NCBI RefSeq assembly: GCF_004340875.1
Contig: NZ_SLXQ01000001.1
Location: 1,426,001-1,490,000 of the forward strand
Reading direction: 5' to 3'
Length of the DNA: 64,000 nt
DNA from: Tamaricihabitans halophyticus
GTDB taxonomy: Bacteria; Actinomycetota; Actinomycetes; Mycobacteriales; Pseudonocardiaceae
Part shown: positions 28,060-36,436 of the stretch, piece by piece
Layout: each line of letters starts with the position of its first letter
How positions within the stretch are numbered: position 1 is the first letter of the stretch
Program-made: the position numbers and the translations under genes
The notes under the pieces: model-generated
Seen by the model: only the letters and a program-made list of their open reading frames with translations
The model's database searches: none
Told to the model about the DNA's origin: nothing

Positions 28060-28593
28060 ATGAGCGACGCGACGACAACACCGAGCAGCGGGGAGCGCGC
28101 CGATCTGCTTGCCAGTCTGGCCCATGCCCGGCAGTTTCTCCGGTTCACCGCGCGGGATCTGACGACGGAGCAGTCCGGGGAGCGAACGACGATCAGCGCT
28201 CTCACCATTGGTGGGTTGATCAAGCATGTGACCGACGTCGAACGAGGCTGGGCGGACTTCATCGTGTCCGGCGCGCCGGCGATGGGCAAGGAGTTCGCTG
28301 ACTGGACGGAGGAGGACTTCGCCGAGCGCGAGAAGGAGTTCCAGATGCAGCCCGGCGACACCTTGCCGGGCGTGCTGGCCAGCTACGCGGAGGTGGCGGC
28401 GCGCACCGATGAACTGGTCCGCACACTGCCTTCGCTCGAAGTCTCGCACGAGTTGCCGAAGGCACCCTGGAATACGGATGTTGCCTGGTCAGCACGACGC
28501 GTGGTGCTGCACATCATCGCCGAGACCACCCAGCATGCCGGGCATGCGGACATCATTCGCGAGTCGCTGGACGGCGCCAAATCGATGGGCTGA
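28060..28593 (+). CDS. DinB/mycothiol-transferase-like protein (DUF664)
   Basis: Four-helix-bundle protein (177 aa) of the DinB superfamily. Actinobacterial members act as mycothiol-dependent S-transferases or metal-dependent hydrolases. The metal triad is visible as His in GGLIKHVTDVERGW and two His in ETTQHAGHADIIRE; the helix order matches DUF664. ATG at 28060 has GAGGGGAG upstream. It lies alone between the gyrA operon and tRNA-Ile, with four phased repeats upstream. Substrate is unknown. Confidence 0.85.
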   Translation: MSDATTTPSSGERADLLASLAHARQFLRFTARDLTTEQSGERTTISALTIGGLIKHVTDVERGWADFIVSGAPAMGKEFADWTEEDFAEREKEFQMQPGDTLPGVLASYAEVAARTDELVRTLPSLEVSHELPKAPWNTDVAWSARRVVLHIIAETTQHAGHADIIRESLDGAKSMG

Positions 28594-28675
28594 GCTGGGC
28601 GAAGCCGGCCGCGCGCGGCCGGTAACCCCCGTTGCGGACGGGCTGTGGTCGGTGCGGTAATCTTTTCCTCCGCAA

Positions 28676-28749
28676 GGGCCTATAGCTCAGACGGTTAGAG
28701 CGCTTCGCTGATAACGAAGAGGTCCCTGGTTCAAGTCCAGGTAGGCCCA
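28676..28749 (+). tRNA. tRNA-Ile (GAT anticodon)
   Basis: Complete cloverleaf. The acceptor stem GGGCCTA pairs with TAGGCCC. The D-loop is normal. The anticodon stem CTTCG/CGAAG encloses the loop CTGATAA (anticodon GAT). The T-arm is CCTGG-TTCAAGT-CCAGG. The terminal A (28749) is followed by CC but not a full encoded CCA. This is the usual position after gyrA in actinomycetes. Confidence 0.97.
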
Positions 28750-28754
28750 CCCTC

Positions 28755-28797
28755 ACGCCGCTACTCTGACCAGCATAGACAGAGTAGCGGCGTTTTT
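28755..28797 (+). terminator. Terminator after tRNA-Ile
   Basis: Perfect 13-bp inverted repeat (28755-28767 with 28781-28793) followed by TTTT, five bases after the tRNA. Confidence 0.9.
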
Positions 28798-28978
28798 ATG
28801 AGAGCAGAGATGGCCGTATTTGGCCGGTACTTGTAGCTAGACTGGTAGTTATAACGGTGTCATTCCCCGGTCGCGTTATGGCGTTCGGCGGGTCATCGCC
28901 GAATCCAGGCGGGCCAGTGAAGAGTTCGCTGATCTCTTGAGCGGCTAGTTCGCGGGCATGAGGTGGGGTTGACGGTGA

Positions 28979-29530
28979 TCGAGCAGGGTTTCGACACCGC
29001 GACCGCGCGCCCGCGCCACCGAGTCCGCCCTCGGCGATTCGCTGGTGCTGAGCTGGGGCGCATGTAAGCCGCGCACTGGGTTCTTCCTGCGTGCCGAGTC
29101 TTACTACAACGTCGCCTCGGAGATCGAACGCCTCGACGCCGAGCCTGGCACGTCGCCGCTACTGCCCGCCTACGGCGGGGTTTCACCGCACGAGCGCTCG
29201 CACGGAGAGTCCTTTGTGGACTTGCTGACGCACCGGTTCGGTCCGGGCGGGCTGTACCTGTTGGATGAGCCGGAGGCGGCATTGTCGCCACGCGGGTGCA
29301 TGGCCGTGTTGGCCCGCTTGGCCGAGCTGGCTGGGCAGGGCTGCCAGATCGTGGTGGCCACGCACTCGCCGATCCTGCTTGCGCTGCCCGGTGCGACGAT
29401 TTACGAAATCGATGAGGACGGCGCCATCGAGCGGGTGGGTTACGACGAGGCGTTGCCGGTGCGACTGACCCGTGAGTTCCTCGCCGAGTCAGGGCGGTTC
29501 CTGCGTTACCTGCTCGCCGACGACGAGTAG
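28979..29530 (+). pseudogene. Truncated AAA-family ATPase (C-terminal part only)
   Basis: The frame from about 28979 encodes the C-terminal two thirds of an ABC/SMC-like single-domain ATPase: SWGACKPRTGFFLRAESYY, SHGESFVDLL with the signature-type serine, Walker B GLYLLDEPEAALS, and VVATHSPILLALPGATIYE with the switch His. The P-loop and the first third are absent, and the upstream stop at 28976 closes the frame. Without Walker A it cannot bind ATP normally. A GTG at 29045 could start a 161-residue remnant. I read it as a decayed gene beside tRNA-Ile. Confidence 0.8.
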
Positions 29531-29616
29531 CGCGTCTTCAGCCTTGCCCCTGTAATCGTGCGGTTGGTCATGTGTTTAATGATGGGCGTGCCGTGGCCCA
29601 CTGGACGGTGTGCACG

Positions 29617-29653
29617 GGAAGGCCCGGCCAGACGAGTCCTGGCCGGGCCTTCC
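29617..29653. terminator. Strong symmetric hairpin between convergent genes
   Basis: Perfect 14-bp GC-rich stem (29617-29630 with 29640-29653) and a nine-base loop, placed between the ATPase remnant and the 3' end of the DUF397 gene. There is no T-run on either side, so it may stall transcription from both directions or be a recombination relic. Confidence 0.55.
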
Positions 29654-29675
29654 TGCATGTTCGGCGGGTCACCGC

Positions 29676-29882
29676 TCAGCGCGGCAGCCCGTCCGCCATC
29701 CAGCGGGAGAAGCACTCCCACTCGTGGCTGTTGAAGTAGTGGGCGGGCCGGCTGGAGTCCTTGGAGTCCCGCAGCCACACACCGCCGTCGTCGGTGAACG
29801 CCAACTCGACGCAACCCTGCTGGTCAGAGCTGTACGGCGACTTGATGAACACCAGGTCGGCCGGAGGTTCCGGGTAGGTCAT
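29676..29882 (-). CDS. DUF397 protein
   Basis: Small 68-residue DUF397 protein, partner of the XRE regulator encoded just upstream. Family marks are FIKSPYSSDQQGCVELAF and VWLRDSKDSSRPAHYF. It has one motif unit, unlike the duplicated copy at 14992. ATG at 29882 overlaps the regulator stop as ATGA, so the two are translationally coupled. Confidence 0.9.
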   Translation of the reverse strand: MTYPEPPADLVFIKSPYSSDQQGCVELAFTDDGGVWLRDSKDSSRPAHYFNSHEWECFSRWMADGLPR

Positions 29883-30760
29883 GGACTGATCTCCTTCAGT
29901 GCCTTCTGGATCAACGTGCGCGAGTCCTCCGGCGTCGCGGCCAGCACCTGAAGGTTCGTGAATGCCCTTTCGTACTTGGCCACGCTGTCGGGTTCCTCGT
30001 GGTAGTGACCTTCGGGCATCTCATCCAGATAGGCGACACCGGGGTCCCCAACGAACTCGGCCGGGAACTTGATCAGTTGGAACGAGCCTTGTTGGGCCTC
30101 ATGTGCGCCGGCATCGAGTGGCAGCACTTGCACTGTGATTCGCGGGTACTCGGACATCCTTGTCAGGTGCGCCAACTGCTCGGCCATTACCTCGCGAGTA
30201 CCGCGCCGACGGTAAAGCACGGACTCATCGAGCACGACCCACAGCCGTGCGGCGTCTTCGTCCTCATCGCCGTCGTCGCGAGCCAGGATCGCTTGCCGCT
30301 CGGTGCGCAACTGCACCCGCTGATTGATCTCGCCTTCGGTCAGGCTGCGGTCGGCACGTACGACTGCCCGCGCGTAGTCCTCAGTCTGTAGCAGGCCGGC
30401 CATGACATAGGTCTCGAACACCCGCAGTTCAGCGGCGCCGGCCTCGAAGCCGAGGTACTCGTCAAACCAGGGCGGCACCGCGCCGGCCAGATGGTTCCAC
30501 CAGTTCTTGCCCTTGCGTGCGGCTTCCACCAGCGCGGCAAAGTCGGCAAACCGTTCGGGCACTCCGTAGTAGCCGAGCAGGATTTCCAGTGCCGGCTGCG
30601 ACGGCAGGTTGCGTGCGGATTCCAGGTGGCCGATCGCGGTACGCGAGACACCAAGGCGCTTTGCGGCCTCGGGTCTGCTGAACCCCGCGTCCTTGCGCAG
30701 TTGCCGGAGATTGAGCGCGATCCAGCGCTTGAGCCGGTGCGGTGATGAGGGACGTGCCAC
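29879..30760 (-). CDS. XRE-family regulator with DUF5753 domain
   Basis: Helix-turn-helix regulator (293 aa). The HTH lies about residues 16-70 (LRQLRKDAGFSRPEAAKRLG, VSRTAIGHLES). The DUF5753 sensor follows with YVMAGLLQTEDYARAVV and FQLIKFPAEF...GVAYLDEMPEGHYHEE. GTG at 30760 is preceded by AGGAGG; the upstream frame lacks support. It is coupled to a DUF397 gene. One perfect DnaA box (30792-30800) lies in its upstream region, which may be chance. Confidence 0.9.
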   Translation of the reverse strand: MARPSSPHRLKRWIALNLRQLRKDAGFSRPEAAKRLGVSRTAIGHLESARNLPSQPALEILLGYYGVPERFADFAALVEAARKGKNWWNHLAGAVPPWFDEYLGFEAGAAELRVFETYVMAGLLQTEDYARAVVRADRSLTEGEINQRVQLRTERQAILARDDGDEDEDAARLWVVLDESVLYRRRGTREVMAEQLAHLTRMSEYPRITVQVLPLDAGAHEAQQGSFQLIKFPAEFVGDPGVAYLDEMPEGHYHEEPDSVAKYERAFTNLQVLAATPEDSRTLIQKALKEISP

Positions 30761-31002
30761 GTCGCCAGCCTCCTGATTCGAAGTCCGCCCTTTGTCCACA
30801 GAAGTCACCCGATTGGCCGAACAACGACCATTGTGTCGGTTGTCACCAGGTCGTAGTGTCAACACGGTAGCCGAAACGTGACCAGTGGGGTTGAGGTTAC
30901 ACCGGGCCGGGGGCGCTGTTCCGGTGCTCCCCTTGGAGTGCTTGAGTGGCGCTCCCGGCTCCAGCAGCCAATTCGCTCGTGATGCGAAAGGAACTCGGGG
31001 AA

Positions 31003-31269
31003 ATGTTCACACATCAAGGAATCGCCGTCGGCGCCTGGATCAGCTTGGACTCGTCGTGCGAGATCAAGCCAAACGTGTACACGGATACATTTGAGATCGA
31101 GTTCGGCTCGCACGCCGGATCATTGGGTTTGGCCATGACGGAAGACATGGTTGACAAGCTGGCCGGCGTTTTCGCGGACGCGCAAACGCGGTTCCGTGAA
31201 CTGGATATCGAAGCTGAACAGGACGAGCTGAAACCGGCCGGGCCGGAGAGCCTGAACGTATGGAACTGA
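31003..31269 (+). CDS. Unrecognised small protein before class IV aminotransferase
   Basis: An 88-residue acidic protein with no family I recognise. It has a beta-rich N-terminus (GIAVGAWISLDSSCEIKPNV) and a C-terminal helix (MVDKLAGVFADAQTRFRELD). Reading continues upstream to 30946. I chose ATG 31003 because GGGGA and AAGGA lie before it. The stop overlaps the aminotransferase start by ten bases, so the two are probably coupled. The overlap supports it being a real gene. Confidence 0.55.
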   Translation: MFTHQGIAVGAWISLDSSCEIKPNVYTDTFEIEFGSHAGSLGLAMTEDMVDKLAGVFADAQTRFRELDIEAEQDELKPAGPESLNVWN

Positions 31270-32039
31270 ACGGCGTCGCCGCAACGGTCGAGCAGGTCAA
31301 AGCGCTCGCGCTCACCAACTATGGGCACTTCACGTCGATGCTCGTCGAGGACGGCGGCGTACGTGGCCTTTCGCTGCATCTGCGGCGTCTCGCGTGCGAC
31401 TCCCGTGAACTCTTCGGCGCCGACCTCGACACCGAGCGAGTGCGCCAGCACGTGCGGCACGCCCTGGCTGGGGTTGCGCGACCGGTCACGGCTCGGGTCA
31501 CCGTCTACGACCCGGCGCTCGACCTCGGAACGATCGGTCACGATGCCGAGCCGAAGGTCCTCGTGACGATCAGGGGAGCCGCGCGCGCCGAGCCGGCACC
31601 GTGGCGGCTGCGGATCGCTTCGTATCGTCGAGAGCTGCCTGCCGTGAAGCACACCGGCTTGTTCGCCGCGATGCACTATCGGCGGCAAGCCCAGCGGGAG
31701 GGCTTCGACGATGTGCTCTTCGTGAATCCGGACGGGACGATCACCGAGATTGCGACGTCGAACATCGGGTTCATTCGCGCCGGTCACGTTGTCTGGCCGC
31801 GCGCGGAATGGTTGGCGGGCATCACGATGACACTGATCAACCAGTCGTTCGGGGAGTCGACCTCGACCGAGCCGTTGACGTTGGCGGACCTGCCGAGCAT
31901 GGACGCGGCTTTCGCCACGAACGCCGCGACCGGTATCCGTGCCCTCGCCTCGGTCGAGGGGGTTTCGTGGCCGACCGAGCACAGGGTACTGCGGCAGCTT
32001 CGTGCGGCATACGAAGCGCAACCAGCCGAAGCCGTGTGA
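31260..32039 (+). CDS. Class IV aminotransferase (aminodeoxychorismate-lyase-like)
   Basis: Fold-type IV PLP enzyme (259 aa), a group that includes 4-amino-4-deoxychorismate lyase, D-amino-acid and branched-chain aminotransferases. The PLP lysine is in LPAVKHTGLFAAMHYRRQA. The phosphate and carboxyl loop EIATSNIGFIRAG is present, and NAATGIRALASV forms the cofactor phosphate cup. It lacks the longer N-terminus of BCAT. Coupled to the small upstream gene. The reaction cannot be chosen from sequence alone. Confidence 0.82.
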   Translation: MELNGVAATVEQVKALALTNYGHFTSMLVEDGGVRGLSLHLRRLACDSRELFGADLDTERVRQHVRHALAGVARPVTARVTVYDPALDLGTIGHDAEPKVLVTIRGAARAEPAPWRLRIASYRRELPAVKHTGLFAAMHYRRQAQREGFDDVLFVNPDGTITEIATSNIGFIRAGHVVWPRAEWLAGITMTLINQSFGESTSTEPLTLADLPSMDAAFATNAATGIRALASVEGVSWPTEHRVLRQLRAAYEAQPAEAV

Positions 32040-32049
32040 ACCTCGGCGA

Positions 32050-32508
32050 CTACGGCGTTCGGGCGTTGTCGTTCGACCATGCGGCTACCGTTGCCGCCGC
32101 CCAGGCCCGAACCCGTTCGGTGTGCCCCTCGGCGGGAAAGTCGCCGCCTGCTGAGACATCCGCGATCGTCATGGTGAACGGCCGTGCCGGCCCGTTCGCC
32201 GGCAGCTGGGGAACATCCGCGAACAGCCCATCGTGCGGGGACCGTCCACTGTGCCGGTGGCTGTTCCGGCGGCGCGCGGTGGCTTGCCTCGCATGCACGG
32301 CGGCCAGTCCGTCTCGCAGATATACCTGCAGAAACCCCCATTGCGTCGACGCATCCGCCTCAGCTGCCGGGTGCTGCAGGAAGTAGCAGGCCACCACGAT
32401 GCTGTGCAGCGGCCCCCACGGCTCCTCGCGCGCATGGTCGAGCGCGAGCAGCCTGTCGAACAGCTCCGCGCAGTTGGCCGCCGCACCGCAGTCCGAACAG
32501 CTCGTCAT
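32050..32508 (-). CDS. DUF5946 protein
   Basis: Uncharacterised protein (152 aa) resembling DUF5946. An N-terminal CSDCGAAANC zinc-type motif is followed by FDRLLALDHAREEPWGPLHS and IVVACYFLQHP, the conserved family block. The C-terminal part is variable. It is convergent with the class IV aminotransferase. Function is unknown; a metal-bound fold is likely from the Cys and His residues. Confidence 0.7.
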   Translation of the reverse strand: MTSCSDCGAAANCAELFDRLLALDHAREEPWGPLHSIVVACYFLQHPAAEADASTQWGFLQVYLRDGLAAVHARQATARRRNSHRHSGRSPHDGLFADVPQLPANGPARPFTMTIADVSAGGDFPAEGHTERVRAWAAATVAAWSNDNARTP

Positions 32509-32609
32509 GACAGGGATGGTACGGCGCGAGCCGATGAAAGCCAGATGTAAGCCCGCCCTGTGATGCTGGTCAGCAAAACCGAAAACAGCTCAGTGACTTT
32601 GGGGGAACA

Positions 32610-32981
32610 ATGTCACCAAATCCGCGATTCGCGGCGAACACCGAAACCATTCGCAGCGCGTCGGCGCGGTTCGTCCGTGGGGGAGAACGGATCAACCAGG
32701 CGCGCGACCGGTTCCTGCGCGAGCAGGTACCGACCCAGGCCTTCGGGCGGTCGGCGGCTGCGCAACGGATCGCCGGCCGGGTAACCGAGGCCGCGCAGCG
32801 CCGGGCGAGCGCGCTGGCCGCGACGTTGGGCCAGTTGGACGATTTTGCGGGCCGGCTGGTCACCATGGCCGATGACTACGATCGGGTCGAGGCCGACGCC
32901 ACCGAGGGGATCAAGGCGGAGCACCCCGACAGCGGGAAGTCGAGTCCGATCAGCAGCGCGCTCGCACCGGGCGGGCGGTGA
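32610..32981 (+). CDS. EspC/WXG100-like small helical protein, third type VII-like locus
   Basis: A 123-residue all-helical protein of the EspC/ESX-secreted type: MSPNPRFAANTETIRSASAR, a central helix pair (QARDRFLREQVPTQAFG ... AQRIAGRVTEAAQRRASAL) and a terminal helix ending MADDYDRVEADATEGI. ATG at 32610 has GGGGGAACA before it. It overlaps the next gene by four bases (GTGA). Families of this type are exported in pairs by type VII systems; no secretion ATPase is nearby. Confidence 0.65.
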   Translation: MSPNPRFAANTETIRSASARFVRGGERINQARDRFLREQVPTQAFGRSAAAQRIAGRVTEAAQRRASALAATLGQLDDFAGRLVTMADDYDRVEADATEGIKAEHPDSGKSSPISSALAPGGR

Positions 32982-33671
32982 TCGGGATGAATATCAAGCA
33001 CCCGGCGCTGGCCAAGGCAGCGAAGGAATGCACACGCTTCGACGAAGCGGCGAGCGAACTCGGCTACAGGTCCTCGGCCCCAGGTCCGGATGGCGGCGAT
33101 CGGGACGACCAAGGGGAACAACCGCGATACGGGCCGATCGAGCATATCGAGATGATCGACGTCGATCCCGTGGAAATCGACCAGTATCAGAACAAGTTGT
33201 CCGACAATATTCCGGATCTGACCGAGGCGATTGAGGATGCCAAGTCGGCGATCAAGGATCTGGAGGACGACGGCGATGGCGAGGCGTCCGCCGAGTCGAT
33301 CAAGGAAGCCAAGGCCCGGCTGGAGGAGTTGAAGGTGGAGCTCGCGCGCACCGAGCAACCTGGTCGCGCAACTCGACAACACCCGCGATCAGCTCGACGA
33401 GGTAGCCGAGAACGCGGCGGAGAAGTTCACTGAGATCGCCGATGAGGTGGACCCGGATGCCGAGATCGTGCTGACCATGAAGGCATCCACCGAGGAGTAC
33501 GAGACCTCCGCCGAGAAGGTCAGGGAAGCGCTGCGCGAGCTGGAGCAGGCGGCCAACGAGTTCGGTCGCACGCTCGACCAGGTCGAGCGGACTTTCGATC
33601 AGCTGGAAGAGACGTCACCGAAACCTCCGTCCTCGGACGATGAGGACGACAAGGATGACCGGCGGGACTGA
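32978..33671 (+). pseudogene. Coiled-coil type VII-like partner, apparent frameshift near 33356
   Basis: The first frame (GTG 32978) encodes about 125 good residues ending KARLEELKVELARTE, then turns into arginine-rich nonsense. The next frame, opening at about 33357, continues smoothly with NLVAQLDNTRDQLDEVAENA, EIADEVDPDAEIVLTMKAS, a heptad-like helix (VREALRELEQAANEFGRTLD) and an acidic tail to the stop at 33671. Removing the single C at 33356 joins them as one 230-residue coiled-coil protein. It is either a broken gene, a sequencing error, or a +1 frameshift site. A downstream GTG at 33447 could start the C-terminal part alone. Confidence 0.75.
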
Positions 33672-33911
33672 CATCGGAACTGACGTCGAAACGGTTACGC
33701 AATGTGTTGAGCGATGGTCGAACTGCGGGCCACCCGCGTCGGAAGGGCAGGCCCGCGTTCGGTACCCTGCGAGGGATAGCACGGGGTTGACCGATGCCTG
33801 CGGACCACGCCTGATCAAGTTGGGCTGGCCTCGGGGCAAGGCTGAAGCTTGGTCCTAGTCGGCGTGGCAGCACAGTGCACAACCAGGGGTCTTGGCCAAG
33901 GAGGCAAGCCA

Positions 33912-34073
33912 GTGAAGAAGCTTCTCGTACTCGGAGCGGTCGCCGGCGCGGTGCTGTTCGCAGTGAAGAAGAGCAAGGCGGCGCAGCAGGACGATGACCT
34001 GTGGCGCCAGGCAACCACGCCGGGCCAGGGCGGTTCCTCGGCGAACGGTGCCGCGGGCCCAGGCAAGGCCTGA
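33912..34073 (+). CDS. DLW-39 family protein
   Basis: Small protein (53 aa) of the actinobacterial DLW-39 family, found just before tRNA-Ala near gyrA. It has KKLLVLGAVAGAVLFAVKKS, a short membrane segment, and the diagnostic DDDLWRQAT motif with a Gly/Ser-rich tail. GTG at 33912 has AAGGAGG upstream. Function is unknown. Confidence 0.92.
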   Translation: MKKLLVLGAVAGAVLFAVKKSKAAQQDDDLWRQATTPGQGGSSANGAAGPGKA

Positions 34074-34116
34074 GCACGTAGTATTCACGTCGGGCGACGA
34101 TCGTCGTCCGACGTTC

Positions 34117-34192
34117 GGGGCCATAGCTCAATTGGCAGAGCACTGCCTTTGCAAGGCAGGGGTTAGGGGTTCGATTCCCCTTGGCTCCACCA
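34117..34192 (+). tRNA. tRNA-Ala (TGC anticodon)
   Basis: Complete cloverleaf. The acceptor stem GGGGCCA pairs with TGGCTCC (one G-U). The anticodon stem CTGCC/GGCAG encloses TTTGCAA (anticodon TGC). The T-arm is AGGGG-TTCGATT-CCCCT. The discriminator A at 34189 is followed by an encoded CCA (34190-34192). Confidence 0.97.
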
Positions 34193-34404
34193 GCGAAAAT
34201 GCTGTCTGCGTGCTGCTTCCCACCGGCTGAGCGTACGTAAATCGTACGTAGAGCAGTCTGTTTGGGCACCTGGTCCGGTTATTCTCGTGCTCTTCTCGCG
34301 GTCGGCCGGATTGTGACGGCAAGGACATACGACACCGCGTGAAGGGGAGAGTGGACTCTATGTGGTTGTGGCAGTCATACCCCAACGCTTCGGGTGCTGA
34401 CGCG

Positions 34405-35271
34405 CTATATAGGAGGCGGCAGATTGTCACCGCGGCTGAACACGGGGTCTAGGTAGTAGGCCACCAGCGCCATCTGCTGGTCGAGGTCTGCGTCGCAGAC
34501 CGGCTCTAGCCGCTCCTTGCGCCGCCATGCCGTCCACTTGGCTTGACCGATCTGTCCGTAGCCGACGACGCGTGGTGCGATGGGTTCGAGGGTGACGCCG
34601 CGGTAGCGCGCCACGGCTCGTGCGGAGCGGAGCAGTTCGTCGGAGTCGATCCCTTGTCTGGCGAGTTGGACGATGTCGACATAGTCGCGCCACCGGGTGC
34701 TGGTGATGCCTCGCTCCAGGATGGTGACGCCTTTCTCAGCGATCGTCGTCTCGGGCGGGTAGCCGAGCAGCACGATCGGTTCGCCCAGAACGCGGTCGAT
34801 GCGCACCTGACGGGGAGCGGGCACGATCGGATCTCCGGTGGAGACATCCCACGTAGCTGTGCCCTTCCACGGTCCGATCGAGACGCCTACCCGAACGCGG
34901 AATCCGGGGTAGTCGGCGTGCACGCGGATCTCCTGCACGCTGATTGAGTCGAGTTCGAACACCACTCCGTCGGGGGTCTGGATGGCGGCGATGTCGTGAA
35001 CGACTGCGATGAGGTGGTCGGCGGTGACGTCCGCCCCGACAGCGTTCGCATCGGCGTCCCTCGTTGGCCGCCGCACACCGTAGGCTGCCAGCAGGATCCC
35101 GCCCTTCAGTACGAAGTCCTCGGCATAGGCGGTGCGGGTGAGACGATCAAGGAAGGACTCCAGCGTGTGCCGGATCAGATACTCTTGCGTCGGCGCACCT
35201 GTCCCAGCCTCCGTCGCCGCGGAGCGCGCCGCGGACTGAATGCGACGGAACACCTCGTCGCCCACGCTCAC
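34405..35271 (-). CDS. abiEii: Nucleotidyltransferase toxin, AbiEii family
   Basis: Toxin of a type IV toxin-antitoxin/abortive-infection pair (288 aa), a nucleotidyltransferase that modifies tRNA in characterised MenT/AbiEii relatives. The core is FVLKGGILLAAYGVRRPTRD followed by ADAN, giving the K-G-G and D-x-D catalytic motifs, and later KG(VT)ILERGITSTRWRDYVDI. GTG at 35271 overlaps the antitoxin stop as GTGA. The upstream frame has no support. It lies 212 bases after tRNA-Ala, on the opposite strand. Confidence 0.88.
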   Translation of the reverse strand: MSVGDEVFRRIQSAARSAATEAGTGAPTQEYLIRHTLESFLDRLTRTAYAEDFVLKGGILLAAYGVRRPTRDADANAVGADVTADHLIAVVHDIAAIQTPDGVVFELDSISVQEIRVHADYPGFRVRVGVSIGPWKGTATWDVSTGDPIVPAPRQVRIDRVLGEPIVLLGYPPETTIAEKGVTILERGITSTRWRDYVDIVQLARQGIDSDELLRSARAVARYRGVTLEPIAPRVVGYGQIGQAKWTAWRRKERLEPVCDADLDQQMALVAYYLDPVFSRGDNLPPPI

Positions 35272-35825
35272 GCCAGCACCTCCAGTGCCTGGAGGACAGG
35301 AGACTTCGCCCGCGGGAGCCGAGAGGCGATCTCCATCAGTTGAGCAGGCTTGCCGCCGCGCCGCAGCCACTCCTTCAACGCCTCGCGCGACAACTCGTAC
35401 CCCACCTCGCTCCGGAGTCGAAACGTATCCGCGATCGACCGCTCAGGTGAGTAGATCCCGATCGACTGATCCGTGCCCGGAATCGGGATCTCCTCCCGGC
35501 CGATGTCGAACGTGGTCCTGTCGAACTGATGCCAGGCGATAGCGCCAGTGCTCGCCGGCGCGCGTGACCCTCGCGGGATCGCGACATCCAGCGCGGCGGG
35601 GATCGTATCGGTCAACTCGTGGTAAGCGAGCGCCGACGCCAAGCAGATCGTCGCATCCGGACGACGGGTCGCAGCCTCGATCCAGTCCCAGTCCGCCGCG
35701 GGAGCATCCGCGGGCAGGTAGATCCCCCGCGCGATCCGTTCTAGCCGCCCCTCGCGCGCCGCGCGGTACAAGGCGCTGCGCGACAGGCCGGCCCGCTCGG
35801 CCGTGCCTGGTCTCAACGTCGACAT
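35268..35825 (-). CDS. abiEi: AbiEi-type antitoxin / transcriptional repressor
   Basis: Antitoxin (185 aa) of the type IV pair. An N-terminal winged helix (GLSRSALYRAAREGRLERIARGIYLP) binds its own promoter in studied systems. A middle domain has ICLASALAYHELTDTIP and FDRTTFDIGREEIPIPGTDQ. C-terminal helices (RRGGKPAQLMEIASRLP) finish it. ATG at 35825 has GGAAGG upstream. Coupled to the toxin by a four-base overlap, as is typical. Confidence 0.88.
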   Translation of the reverse strand: MSTLRPGTAERAGLSRSALYRAAREGRLERIARGIYLPADAPAADWDWIEAATRRPDATICLASALAYHELTDTIPAALDVAIPRGSRAPASTGAIAWHQFDRTTFDIGREEIPIPGTDQSIGIYSPERSIADTFRLRSEVGYELSREALKEWLRRGGKPAQLMEIASRLPRAKSPVLQALEVLA

Positions 35826-36436
35826 CGCCGTTGCCTTCCATCTGACACAAATCGTATACACGTAAGTATAGCTGATGGCGAATCGTGCCGTCTGATGTGT
35901 TCCCGCTGAGTATGCTCGGGATGGTTAGCTTCTACTTCCTTGTCCGTTAGGGGTTCAGGACGACGTTGGTGTCCACCTCCACGGCCGGAGACAGCAGGTC
36001 TCGAGCTACGCGGAACCAAGGCGTTCCAAGCGACGTTGCGAGTTCCGATAAGTCCGCTGGAGGTCACTCGCCTCTGAACACAAGAACGCCCAGGTCAGCG
36101 AGCTAACCTCGCAATCTGGGCGCTTCTCGTCAACTGTCCCACTCATCCAGCGTGCCAGTTGTGTGCCATTTCATCGGTGAGCGAGCAGTAGCGCACCGCG
36201 CTTGGTCACAGTCAGCGGCACCGGGTATTCGACGGCTGCAGAGACAGCGTTCTGCGGCCACGAACCGCTTGGCGACCAGCGGGTGGATGTCACCGCAGCC
36301 GTGCCGATGCACCAGCGTCCTGGTGCGCCGAAAGCGGTCGGGATCGTGGTCGTAGTCGGGAGTGATCTCTGGCATCGCTTGACTGATCGCTAGCGTCTCT
36401 CTTTCGTGCAAAGGCGGGTACAGCACTGTCGCCGGG
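35826..36436. other. Gene-poor stretch between the AbiE pair and the ABC operon
   Basis: About 600 bases. A nested hairpin at 36087-36122 (7-bp outer stem CGCCCAG/CTGGGCG with an inner GCGAG/CTCGC) could act as a terminator but lacks a T-run. One weak frame is listed separately (36130-36375). The rest shows no coding or repeat signal that I can support. Confidence 0.4.
36130..36375 (-). CDS. Possible small Cys/His-containing protein
   Basis: An 81-codon frame (ATG 36375) with DRFRRTRTLVHRHGCGDIHP and AERCLCSRRIPGAADC, so several Cys and His residues spaced as in a small metal-binding protein. No ribosome site is clear. It may be a remnant. Confidence 0.3.
   Translation of the reverse strand: MPEITPDYDHDPDRFRRTRTLVHRHGCGDIHPLVAKRFVAAERCLCSRRIPGAADCDQARCATARSPMKWHTTGTLDEWDS

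Noticed and set aside
30792-30800. Single perfect DnaA box upstream of an XRE gene
   Set aside because: Isolated copy with no neighbours; may be chance, noted only in the gene entry.
34193-34404. Possible att-site duplication of the tRNA-Ala 3' end
   Set aside because: No second copy of the tRNA 3' sequence was found between here and 36436.
35813-36067. 84-codon minus-strand frame after the AbiE pair
   Set aside because: Overlaps the antitoxin start and has random composition.
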